From Setoptus koraiensis (lineage: Eukaryota; Arthropoda), in assembly GCA_048013815.1 (NCBI GenBank), contig CM106585.1, forward strand, positions 1,674,001 to 1,738,000: a stretch of 64,000 nucleotides of DNA. The letters run 5' to 3'. The notes beneath the pieces are model-generated. The model was not told the DNA's origin. It did not search any database and saw nothing but the letters and a program-made list of their open reading frames with translations. Shown piece by piece: positions 47,756 to 56,981 of this stretch. The first letter of the stretch is position 1. Each line of letters begins with the position of its first letter. Both the position numbers and the translations under genes were made by a program.

Positions 47756-48763
47756 TTAGACTCTTACAACACCAGTGTCATTAGAACATCCTATCGACAT
47801 GAAAATTGACAGAAGAAGAAAATGATTGGAATGAGTTTAGCAAAAGAGAATCAATACAATAAAAATGCGCTAATTTTAAATCACATTTTTCACATAGAGA
47901 TCGGGGGAGCCTCCCCCTCCCGCACCTCCTAGTTCAGTTCTAAGTTTTGTGAAGCAATACTCGACAAAGAGAAAGTCGCTTTTTCTCTACAAAACTTACA
48001 TAGAAACTAAACTGCCTCCTAGAAAAAAAAAATAATTATAGATCTTTCGATTGAAAATATTACACCTCGCGCCTCCCCGGGGAGATACGGGAGGCGGGAG
48101 GTGTGCTCCACCCTGCAGTTCCTCTGATCACTATTTTCGTCGCGTAACGATTAGCGGAGGTTGTTGCTCAGCGCCCCGTTCGCAAACGGTCAGGCCAAAG
48201 TTTTGCCGCAAAACTCCCACAGTAGCCATCGAAATTCGATGGCGAGTTCGATTGACAAGCAAAGATTTCACCGAGCCCAGAGAGGAGGAAAATATTGACA
48301 AGTTCTAAACAAAAAGACTTCAGCACTTCCAATGCGCCCAAGGAGACCATCTCCCTTACTCCGGCTCACTACTTCGGAAAACGTGTAGTCGGGAAAATCC
48401 TCTTTTGATACCTGTCTGTGTCTTACTGACTTGATGAAGCATAAAAAAAGTTACTTCTCTCACAAACAGCAATAAAAGTTTTGTGACTTTTTCACTGATT
48501 ATTGCAATGGATGTGATCTTTGGATGCTTTTATTTGGTGATCCTATTGAAAGCAAAACGTTTTTTCATTCATGATTCAGATGCAGCTTATATTTGTCCTT
48601 GGGCATATGGATCTAACCTGAAGGGGACATATGACAGAGACTCTATAACATTAAAACTTGTTTTGCACGAACAAATCTCTTTCGTAAAACTTGTCGAAAT
48701 CTAGTTCTACATCTTGGCAATGCCTCATTGATTCTAATGTAATACAGTCCGCGTAGTCCTAAA
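47756..48763. other. Intergenic region between SEC6 and ALDH3 holding a block of hairpins
   Basis: Protein coding is not supported here. The part from about 47900 to 48250 is GC-rich and folds into successive perfect hairpins, described separately. The part from 48440 on is AT-rich and probably includes the ALDH3 3' UTR. Confidence 0.5.
47903..48243. ncRNA. Candidate structured RNA or fold-back element
   Basis: Six inverted repeats follow one another in 340 bp. They are 47903-47917 (6-bp arms, 3-nt loop); 47941-47998 (10-bp arms TAAGTTTTGT enclosing a second 7-bp hairpin at 47968-47988); 48062-48104 (16-bp arms with one mismatch, 11-nt loop); 48176-48189 (5-bp arms); 48199-48215 (7-bp arms, 3-nt loop); and 48225-48243 (8-bp arms, 3-nt loop). 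The second may extend outward to about 47931-48013. No match to U1-U6, U11/U12, RNase P, MRP, SRP or 7SK RNA was recognised by eye, and I see no strong Pol III signals. A non-autonomous transposon remnant is the main alternative. Strand is unknown. Confidence 0.35.
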
Positions 48764-50384
48764 TTAGAAGGACTTGAATATAATGGCGGATGCAGCTCCA
48801 CTAGCAAAGAGTAGTATGCCAGATATAATCGGGCCAGGAAAATACGTTTTTCTCACTTTTCCAAGCGTTTCTATAACCCACTTATTAGAATCTTTATAAG
48901 GTGGATATCTTCTTGAACCAATCGCTTCCAAAATCGAGTTGTATCCACGTTTGATGACTGCCTTACTGTTGGAGAAAGTTTCAAACGAGTAAGACCCGTG
49001 ATACTTGCCTATTCCACTGTTGCCGACGCCCCCAAAAGGCAATGATGTCGAGTTGACTTGTAAAATTACATCATTTACTACTACAGATCCTGATGATGTA
49101 TAGTTCAAAAATCTGTCCACTACTTTGTTGGATTTTGAGAACACGTATAAAGACAATGGTTTTTCGCGTTCGTTTATAATATCTATGGCCTCCTGAACAG
49201 ACGTCACCGTGACAAATGGCAACAAAGGACCGAAAATCTCTTCCTTCATGATGGGATCATCTAGACTACAATCTGTAATAATGGCAGGACTAATATGAAG
49301 CTTTTCCGGATACAAATCACCGCCAATAACGAGTCTACTTTCTTTGATTAATTTCTTAAGACGATCGAAATGAGACTGATTCACAATCCGTCCAAAATCT
49401 GCACTCTTGTCCGTTGCATTATTATAGAATTGCTCAAGAACTTTGGGAAAATATTTTCTTGCCGAATCTTGAGTTTTCTCGCTACACAGCACATAGTCGG
49501 GCGCTATACAAGTCTGACCGGCATTTAGGAATTTTCCCCAAAATAAACGTAGCCAAACTGCCTCAATATCTCTGACATCGTCATCAATATAAACAGGGGA
49601 CTTGCCACCTAGTTCTAAAACGACTGGTGTTAGAGTTTTGCTCGCCTCCATGTAGACCGCTTTGGCCCCTTTCTCTCCTCCAGTATAAAAGATGTGATCA
49701 AATCTGTAGTTTTTAATCAGGTGTGATGTTGCATCCAGGTCACAATTTAATACTTGATAGCATTCACTATCCAAATATTTTGGTATCAATGACTCCAAGA
49801 CGCCCGAAGTACATGATGAGTTCTCTGGTAACTTTAAAATAACACAATTTCCTGCAGCTATCGCTCCAACCAATGGTCCCAAAGCTAGATTAATTGGATA
49901 ATTCCATGCTCCCAAAATCAAGCAGACACCCAACGGCTCTTTTTGAACATAAAGCGAGTCAAACATGGATAACATGGTAGTTGCTTTCTTCTCTGGCTTC
50001 ACAAACTCATCTATATGATAGAGCATATCGGCAATTTCGTTGGTTACGGTATTGATTTCGCATATATTAGACTCGTAGGTCGGCTACACATTGCATGAAA
50101 GTTGAAAAGCAATTTACGATGAAATAAACAGAGAAGATTAATAATTATTGATTTCTCAGTGGTACACTAAGGATGATCACAAGATTACTTGCCTTGTTTA
50201 AGTCAGCGCGAAGCGCATCACAAAGAACATCTCTATTATCCTCGAGAAGTAAATTTAATTGTTTCAATTGTTTCTTTCTAAAACGAACATCTTTAGTTTT
50301 GTTGGATGCAAATGCTTTTCTAGCAGTATCCAAAAGCTGGTTTTGGTATTCATATATATTTTTTGTATTGTTCGTGATATCCAT
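48764..50384 (-). CDS. Class 3 fatty aldehyde dehydrogenase
   Basis: Exons 50384-50193 and 50083-48764 give 503 residues homologous to ALDH3 enzymes (human ALDH3A2 is 485). They oxidise medium- and long-chain aldehydes to fatty acids with NAD+. Visible motifs: ILGAWNYP and NCVILKLPENS (cofactor and substrate site), FDHIFYTGG, LELGGKSP with the general-base Glu at about residue 221, and NAGQTCIAPDY with the nucleophile Cys at about 256. Also present are EEIFGPLLPF and SLPFGGVGNSG. The last 23 residues (GPIISGILLFASGAASAI and on) form a hydrophobic tail, suggesting anchoring in the ER or peroxisome like ALDH3A2. The intron is 109 bp with a GC donor (AAG|GCAAGT) and a GTGTAG acceptor, phase 0. 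Splicing restores RADLNK-PTYES, the expected helix. The initiating MDITNN is the only Met in a suitable place. Confidence 0.93.
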
Positions 50385-53019
50385 GTCGTTGTTGATGAAG
50401 TTGTGGTTGTTGGTATTGTGCCACAGTTGTAGTCGAGTAGCGTATAAATGAAATTGTTTGTCAGTTTATGGTGATGAAAATTAAATAAAACTGAGAGTTG
50501 TGAATGAAAGTGAAAATAATATGTTTCTACATGTATAGATAATATAAGATTTATTGTGTACAGTTGAGAAATCTCATTTTCTAATTATCAATGTAGGTTT
50601 GTTGATCCTACAAGATAAAAGATGAGACCGATGTAGCATGATGTCTTGAGAGAACAATCTAGTAAATCACTATCTATAAGGACAAACATAAACTTAGTGA
50701 CAATTAAATAGATCTCGACGATTGATAACTCGTGTTCGAGTTACCACATAAGCAGAGGTTTAGTAGGTGGATTCTCGGAGAACTATGAGACGCAAGTTAA
50801 GTTAGCCTAGTTCTGGGCAATAGGATTTATAATGAATAAAAAAAGAACATGGGCAATGGACTGGGCTTAAAATCTTGCTCAAGGTAGCAAATATGATCAA
50901 TAGCGCTCGGCTATGAACTCTGAGACTCAACTATGATCAACATGCTCGCACTTGTATTAGGTGGTGCCTGGAAAAGAAGTTTAGTTAATCAGGTTTACTA
51001 ATCTACTTGGTCTGATAGAGATCCTCGCAACGAACAAACGATGCATGGTTTGTTCGTTGCCATGATACATCAGAAAGTATACTCCAGTAATTTGTACTGT
51101 CTCATTGAACTTGAATCAAGATGCAAACACGTAAAAGTAGTATCAGCGAACAACAGCGATTGCCAAAGAATATTTGCTGTATGCTATTAATAGCAATACA
51201 ATAATGTATAAACGTGTTTCAGTTTTCGCTGAAGAAATACTCAGAACTCTGTCTGAGAGAATTGCAAATTTTCTTTCGTTGAGTGAGGGAGAACAACAGC
51301 AACAGAATTTAGCGAATTTAATCAGATTGTCATACTCGGTTTCCTCAGGATTTAGTTACGTACAGTATCGGATGGTGTTGAGCTGTTAGAAAGGAAACAA
51401 GGCATGTAATAAAAAGGGAATTGAGAGAGAATAAAAGAGGCACTCACCTGGTCGAAATCTACCATGTCGCGGGTTTTAATTCGGCATGAGCTCTTATATG
51501 ACATTGTTATTGTATGTAGGCCGTAGACAATCTTGAGATTTTTCAAAATTCTATGGCGTATTATTCGTTATGTATATTGATCGACTTTAGTCAATATTAA
51601 CAGGCTGTGTGAAATTAGTATGAATAGTGAAATTGAAAACTATCAACGATAAATCCTATCTCAAAATTGGGGTTTGCTACGGATGGATTGTAGTGACAAT
51701 GCAACTGTTTCTTTGTTTGTTTCCATCAGAACGTACTAACAATTTGTATTACAGGCGGCTTGCGATTGAAAATGTTTTATTTCTAACAAGATTCGTTCAT
51801 TGGTTGCTATTGTTGCTGATAGAAAAATAGAAAAAGAAAACAAAAATATAAAGATGATAAAACAAAGACCTTTGATTAACATCTCGTAGTCAGTGCTTAA
51901 CATTGAGAGCTTTGGATATACCATAGTCAACTATGATAGACCATTTGATAGCGAAGACGAGCCAAAACCTGTGTTAGCCAAATGAAGCATGTTAATTTAG
52001 ACACCTGCTAGGTAGTGAACCACTGAGTCAGTCATCATTAAACGAAACTTTCGCTTTTCGAGCGAGTGTTATGTTACTCTGTCGCACATGAACAAATTAG
52101 TCGATTGATAGCTCCATCAGAGGTCGCCTCTCAAATGATGCTATTAGTATTCTGCCATTATGTTTGATGTTGCTGATCTATTCGATGTGATAATGATGGC
52201 GGAATGAGAAAACACCAAACTTTATAAAATGTCAGACACTAACAAACCTGCCAGAGAATTGCAATCAACCTAAGAAGAGAATGAAAATAAATCGACAGAA
52301 CAGGTTGCATGTATTTCCAAGTATTAACTAATTGCTTCTTCAACAGTATAATCGCACGAATGATTCAAAAAACTTTCGCTAGGGCATCTCAATTGTTGCA
52401 GTAAACACTGGCGAAGTTTCCAATAATGAACGAGCAAGAGGCAATTACGCGACACTTGCTTCGCTTGTCTGTCTCGGTATAGCGCAAGTAGATAGGAGGA
52501 AATGAAACAAAAAGAAATAAAGAAGAAGAACGAGAAACATTCATCAAAACAATTTGCATCGTGTATTCTGGAGTGCTCAGCGCCTCACGCGATCATACTC
52601 GCCAAGATGCTCTCAACATAATTGGCATGCACACTGTCTAAAATATATACAATGTATTAAGCTTACATGAATGATTTTGTGTATTTATTTGCGTTGCACG
52701 TAGGATAAGACCACCAACATATTACAGCAAACCCCGTAGTATAGTAAATGCTTCCCAAGTTGGAGATACAACAGATCATTGTAAAACCATCCACATGAGT
52801 TACGATCGCTAACGAACAGATATACTACAGGCGTGCCATCTTGCACCTGACAACCTTGTGAGCACCTAAAGCTAGCAGTGCTGCGCAATATCTCTCTATC
52901 TAGTCACTGACTGAAACATAGATTGTGTTTGTTGTGTTGCTAATGCAAAATTGGAAAGCTCTCGGCTGACTAGAAACTTGCCGGACTCGATTGTTGCATG
53001 ACTATGGAAATGTGCAGTG
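50385..53019. other. Intergenic region upstream of ALDH3
   Basis: There is no supported gene in these 2.6 kb. The sequence is AT-rich. A short minus-strand ATG frame followed by a consensus donor (51504-51448) is noted among the findings. Nothing else was recognised. Confidence 0.5.
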
Positions 53020-54530
53020 TAAAAGTGGCGAGAGATAACTAGCTAGCGCACACCACATTAACTTGCCTCCGGAGTGTAGCCTAGGCTGGCGGTCTATCAG
53101 GTCTGGAATCCAGACTTGATAGACCGCGGCCTAGGCATCCATACACTATTACAGACAAAAAGATGCAAAAACAACAAACAACAAACAACAACAACACTAA
53201 CAATGTTGAAAACACAGCGGTTCCGAAAGGGCCGCTAAGCGGAGGGTAGTCTCGCCAATGTAGTCAGTTCATCCGGGGGTACTGACGAAACTGGTGGGCT
53301 GCCAATCCGCAACTTTTGTAACTGCCTCTTTTTGTCTCAGAATATCCCGAGAGGTCTGAGGCCAAGTCGGCGATGCTTTTTGCTGGCAACCAGTGATCAA
53401 TGGATTGTAAACTAGTAAATTTTTTAAATTGAGCAACCGCTATAGTGCAAAGTGATGAGAGAACAGTAGCCGGCGCACACATCTAACAATCGCCTCCGGA
53501 GTGTAGCCTAGGCTGCTAGGCCGCTGGACTGACGAGTCCGGCGTCCCTGCGCAACCCGGGTGCACTGTTACCGACAACCTTCAATTTAAAAACCTAAAAA
53601 CAAGCTTTCATTTAAACATGTACCTAGAAACATATAATGGAAACTACAAAACAGCAGGGTTCCGAAAGGGTCGTCTGCTGGGCGGAGAGGGTAGTCTCAC
53701 CAATGTAGTCAGATCACCGGAGGTACTGACGAAACTGGTGCGGCGGCCGGATCCGTAACTTTTGTAACTGCCCTCTCCACACCCTCCTTTTGCCTCAGAA
53801 TACCCGAGGTGTCGCAGGTCAAGTCCTGGCGCAAGTTGGCAACGCTTTTTGCTGGCAATCAGTGATCAATGGATTGTAAACTAGCAAATTTTTTAAATTG
53901 AGCAACCGCTATAGTGCAAAGTGATGAGAGAACAGTAGCCGGCGCACACATCTGACAATCGCCTCCGGAGTGTAGCCTAGGCTGCTAGGCCGCTGGACTG
54001 ACCGGTCCGGCCCGGCGTCCCTACGCATCCCGGGTGCACTGTTACCGACAACCTTCAATTTAAAAACCTAAAAACAAGCTTTCATATAAACATGTACCCT
54101 AGAAACAACTAGAGACATAAAATGGAAACTACAACACAGTAAAGTGGTGAGAGAACATTAGCCGGCGCACACACCTCGTCCTCGCCCCCGGAGTGTAGCC
54201 TAGGCTGCTGGGCTGCTGGACTGCCCTGTCCGGCATCCCTCCGCGACCCTGATGCACTGATACCGAAAAAACGCTAAAAATCTAAACAACAACAACACAA
54301 ACAACAACAGCAGGTTCCGAAAGGGCCACTGAGCGGAGAAGGTAGTCTCGCCAATGTAGTCAGTTAATCCGGGGGTACTGATGAAACTGGTGCGGCAGCC
54401 GGATCCGTAACTTTTGTAACTGCCCACTCCACGCCCTCTCTTTGCCTCAGAATACCCCGAGGTGTCGCAGGTCAAGTCCTGGCGCTAGTCGGCAACGCTT
54501 TTTGCTGACAACCAATGATCAAAAGCGTTT
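53020..54530. repeat. Tandem array of about 0.45-kb units with a tRNA-like module
   Basis: The module GTGTAGCCTAGGCTG recurs at 53074, 53501, 53970 and 54193. A second module beginning TTCCGAAAGGG recurs at 53221, 53661 and 54315. Each unit runs: GAGAGAACAGTAGCCGGCGC-like leader, CCTCCGGA, tRNA-like arm, A-rich linker, TTCCGAAAGGG module, TAACTTTTGTAACTGCC, GTCAAGTCCTGGCG, and GCAACGCTTTTTGCTG. Unit 3 is short (223 bp) and lacks the second module. The tRNA-like part has GCTGGACTGACGAGTCCGGC, resembling an anticodon arm, and a GTAGCCTAGGC D-arm-like start. This suggests a SINE-derived tandem repeat. No protein is supported in it. Confidence 0.8.
53074..53146. repeat. Long hairpin replacing the tRNA-like module of unit 1
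   Basis: An almost perfect palindrome is centred near 53108. CGGTCTATCAGGTCTGGA is mirrored by its complement with one mismatch, then CCTAGGC pairs with GCCTAGG, and GTGTA pairs with TACAC. Only the first of the four units has this form. Confidence 0.85.
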
Positions 54531-54662
54531 CAACTCTGCTAGAGTGGGGCATTGTAAAAGAAGACTCACAAAACAGACAAGACAAAACAAAAGCTACCGA
54601 GGGAATTGAAAGAGCTGTTGATACACTCGAGGTGAGCTTTAGAGATCTCTATAGTTGAGTAA

Positions 54663-54668
54663 TTTAAT
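54663..54668 (-). terminator. Possible polyadenylation signal of SNUPN
   Basis: ATTAAA, the commonest variant signal, lies about 40 bp past the snurportin stop codon on the minus strand. Confidence 0.45.
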
Positions 54669-54706
54669 CATCATTGAAGCCTTAACTTAAAAAAAAAGAA
54701 TACAAG

Positions 54707-55774
54707 TCATACAATTTTCAACCCAAGCACTCTTTCAATCATGTCTGGTTTCAACCAGAGGACTAGGGGACTTGCGCCGGGCACGTAGGGACCTCGACAA
54801 TGAAAGAACAACAAACCATCCAGTTTGATGATATCGTCACCTATTGTAAGATTGCCTAGATCGCCTTTCAGTAACTTGATAATTTCTTCATCACTTGCAG
54901 AATAAGAATCAATCATCTGAAACTTGTTTTGATTTCTTTCGTTTATATTGGCCAATTTTGGTGCCAATTCTTCGTATTTTGATTTCAACCAGAAGAATCT
55001 GAACTGAGCTTCTGATTCGTATAAATTTAAACTGTTCCATGATATAATATCTAAAAGATAAAATGTCTTAATACTTTGCAAATATATACAATCAATTATG
55101 GTAGATTGCTTTTTGCATTGTTGAAGTGCATCATTTTTGGCGTAACCTGAAGGGGAACCACCAGGCAATTGTGAATAAAACGAGATTAAAAATTTTCCAG
55201 TTCTACTGTAAGCCACTGTTTGGCCTCTATTTGATATAACTAGACATCTCTTTCCCACAGGGACTGCCTTAAGTAACCAATCTGTCTCAAAATCCATTGG
55301 CCTGTCCAAAAGCCATTCCGAAAGCATCACCTTGTTTCGAAAACGTCTGAGATCATTAGAATAGATACTGGATGTTTGTTGCTTTTTAGATGTATTTTTA
55401 GACTCCTTTGAACAACTTGTGGAGGATGATTCATTGGATGTCTCGGGTTCATCTGAAATGATGCCAGTATTATCTGCATGATATTCAGTCCGCACAAACT
55501 CGTCATCCGTTTCATTAACTTCTGTCACAAATCTTCTTAATTTTGCCAACAATTGATCACGTTTTGATTTTTGATTTATCAATATTTCTGTGCGTCGCTG
55601 TTGTTGCTTCGATTTAAGTTTGTCACAATTTTTATACATGGATGCATAGTGAGGGTGGGCTCTATCTGAGGCCAGGTCGTTGAGAGTTTTCCGTATGCCA
55701 ACATTAGTATCAAACCGCTCCAAAAGATCATTGATATTAGAGTCCATGATGTGCATATGTGTTGCCAGACTCAA
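54707..55774 (-). CDS. SNUPN: Snurportin-1 (m3G-cap snRNP import adaptor)
   Basis: The 355-residue single-exon protein matches snurportin-1 (human 360). Snurportin binds the trimethylguanosine cap of assembled U snRNPs and, through an N-terminal importin-beta-binding (IBB) segment, carries them into the nucleus. The IBB-like region is at about residues 35-85: HPHYASMYKN, QQQRRTEILINQKSKRDQL and LAKLRRFVTE. A Ser-rich, Lys-rich linker follows. The cap-binding domain begins MLSEWLLDRPMD. It contains VPVGKRCLVISNRGQTVAYS, LPGGSPSG, TIIDCIY, QFRFFWLKSKY and LDGLLFFHCRGPYVPG, and ends SPLVLWLKPDMIERVLGLKI. The aromatic residues expected to stack on the cap (Trp in SEWL and Trp in LWLKP) are both present. 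It is divergent from the RPAP3-like gene. An ATTAAA signal lies 40 bp after the stop (54668-54663). Confidence 0.95.
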   Translation of the reverse strand: MSLATHMHIMDSNINDLLERFDTNVGIRKTLNDLASDRAHPHYASMYKNCDKLKSKQQQRRTEILINQKSKRDQLLAKLRRFVTEVNETDDEFVRTEYHADNTGIISDEPETSNESSSTSCSKESKNTSKKQQTSSIYSNDLRRFRNKVMLSEWLLDRPMDFETDWLLKAVPVGKRCLVISNRGQTVAYSRTGKFLISFYSQLPGGSPSGYAKNDALQQCKKQSTIIDCIYLQSIKTFYLLDIISWNSLNLYESEAQFRFFWLKSKYEELAPKLANINERNQNKFQMIDSYSASDEEIIKLLKGDLGNLTIGDDIIKLDGLLFFHCRGPYVPGASPLVLWLKPDMIERVLGLKIV

Positions 55775-56078
55775 ATTGGGGTATCTTATTTAAGTAATCG
55801 TCGAAATAAAAATTTACAAGTCACAACATTGTAAAGTGATATCCAATCGAGAAGATACGAACATCTGTTCGTGGAGGCGTTAGCTGTTGAAGGCAACAAA
55901 CAAACACATGAGTCATGTGACATGACCCATGTGCTCCGCGCATAAACGTGGTGAGAAAATAAAATCCAAATGTCATTTTATGATTTGATCCAAGAACCGT
56001 CTTGATTTGGTAGACCACAACTGATAGGCATATGTATTTTCACGTTTATTTTCAAACAATATACTGACATAGAAAGAG
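55775..56078. promoter_or_regulatory. Shared divergent promoter region of SNUPN and the RPAP3-like gene
   Basis: Only 304 bp separate the two start codons, which point away from each other, so both promoters and 5' UTRs must lie here. No TATA box at a fixed distance is evident. Co-regulation is an inference. Confidence 0.6.
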
Positions 56079-56981
56079 ATGACGTCCTCCGAAGAGGAGA
56101 AATTAAGAATTCAGGTGAGTTGTCTTGATTGAATTATGCTGTTCCAAATTAGCAATAATTGCTCGCCTATGAAACTAACTATATCCTGTATCTATTCTAC
56201 ACATCAACAGGGTAACGAAGCCTTCAAGAAAGGGAATTTCGATGTGGCGATAGAAAAATACACTGAAGCCTTGACCATAAAAAGCGATTCGCCCGTCATA
56301 TTATCCAATAGAGCCCAATGTTTTCTCAACAAAAAACTTTATTTTCATGCCGAAGAAGATTGCTCTAAAGCACTTAAATTGGATTTGAACTCGGTCAAGT
56401 CTTACTACAGACGAGCACAAGCCAGAAAACATCTCTATAGGTACCCCGGCGCTATATCAGACTTGCGTGAGGTGTTGAGACTTGATAGTTCAAACAAACA
56501 GGCGAAAATCGAGTTAGACATAATCTCCAGTGACATAAAGAAGGACACACAGCATTCAATATCTCATGAATCGAAACCAGAGGAACTCAGAGATAACAAG
56601 GAGCTACTATCTTTAATTATAAACAATATTCCAAGTAGAAAGGCAAGGACAATCGCTAAATTTCCGAATAAATTGCCAACAAACTACATACAGTTTGACT
56701 GCTGTTGGCGAGACATTCGCGGATCCAACTCTAACGATATCAAATTTCAACTTTTGACAACTTTGGGTGAAAATTTGCAATCGATTCTTCAATCTAAAAG
56801 TATTGAGCCAGAGTTGCTTGAAGAAATCATCAATATCTGCCGCGAGTATCGTTGTCAGCATACCAAGGAAGTTAAACGTATTTTCGAAATTTTGCAATCA
56901 GCACCAAGATTTAATCTATCAATGTTACTGTTGAATGAAGAAGATAAAAAATTCTTTCGAGAAGTAGCAATTGTTTCATAA
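56079..56981 (+). CDS. RPAP3/Spag-like TPR cochaperone
   Basis: Exon 56079-56114 encodes MTSSEEEKLRIQ. Exon 56211-56981 continues GNEAFKKGNFDVAIEKYTEAL. The intron is 96 bp (GTGAGT...CAACAG, phase 0) and the protein has 268 residues. Residues about 5-118 form three TPR repeats with the HSP90 carboxylate-clamp pattern (LRIQGN, LSNRAQ, KSYYRRAQAR). After a short linker, residues about 180-262 match the RPAP3 C-terminal domain (FQLLTTLGENLQSIL, IFEILQSAPRFNLSMLLL, EEDKKFFREV). RPAP3 is the HSP90/RUVBL adaptor of R2TP and assembles RNA polymerase II, snoRNPs and PIKK kinases. Vertebrate RPAP3 is about 665 residues with two TPR domains; this one has a single TPR domain and minimal linkers, as in Drosophila Spag but shorter. 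A decayed copy of its 3' end lies at 59971. Confidence 0.9.

Noticed and set aside
48483-48704. 73-codon plus-strand frame with a hydrophobic start
   Set aside because: It is opposite the probable ALDH3 3' UTR, with no conserved motif and no flanking signals.
53520-53545. Hammerhead ribozyme (CTGACGAG core-like word)
   Set aside because: The required GAAA segment and the closing stems are not in the right places in any of the four copies.
53501-53570. tRNA gene
   Set aside because: The module has D-arm- and anticodon-arm-like parts, but the T-arm and acceptor stem do not pair. It looks like a SINE head, not a functional tRNA.
54200-54475. 91-codon minus-strand frame, with a related frame at 53264-53482
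   Set aside because: Their similarity comes from the tandem repeat units they lie in. Frames shift between copies, so a conserved small protein is not supported.
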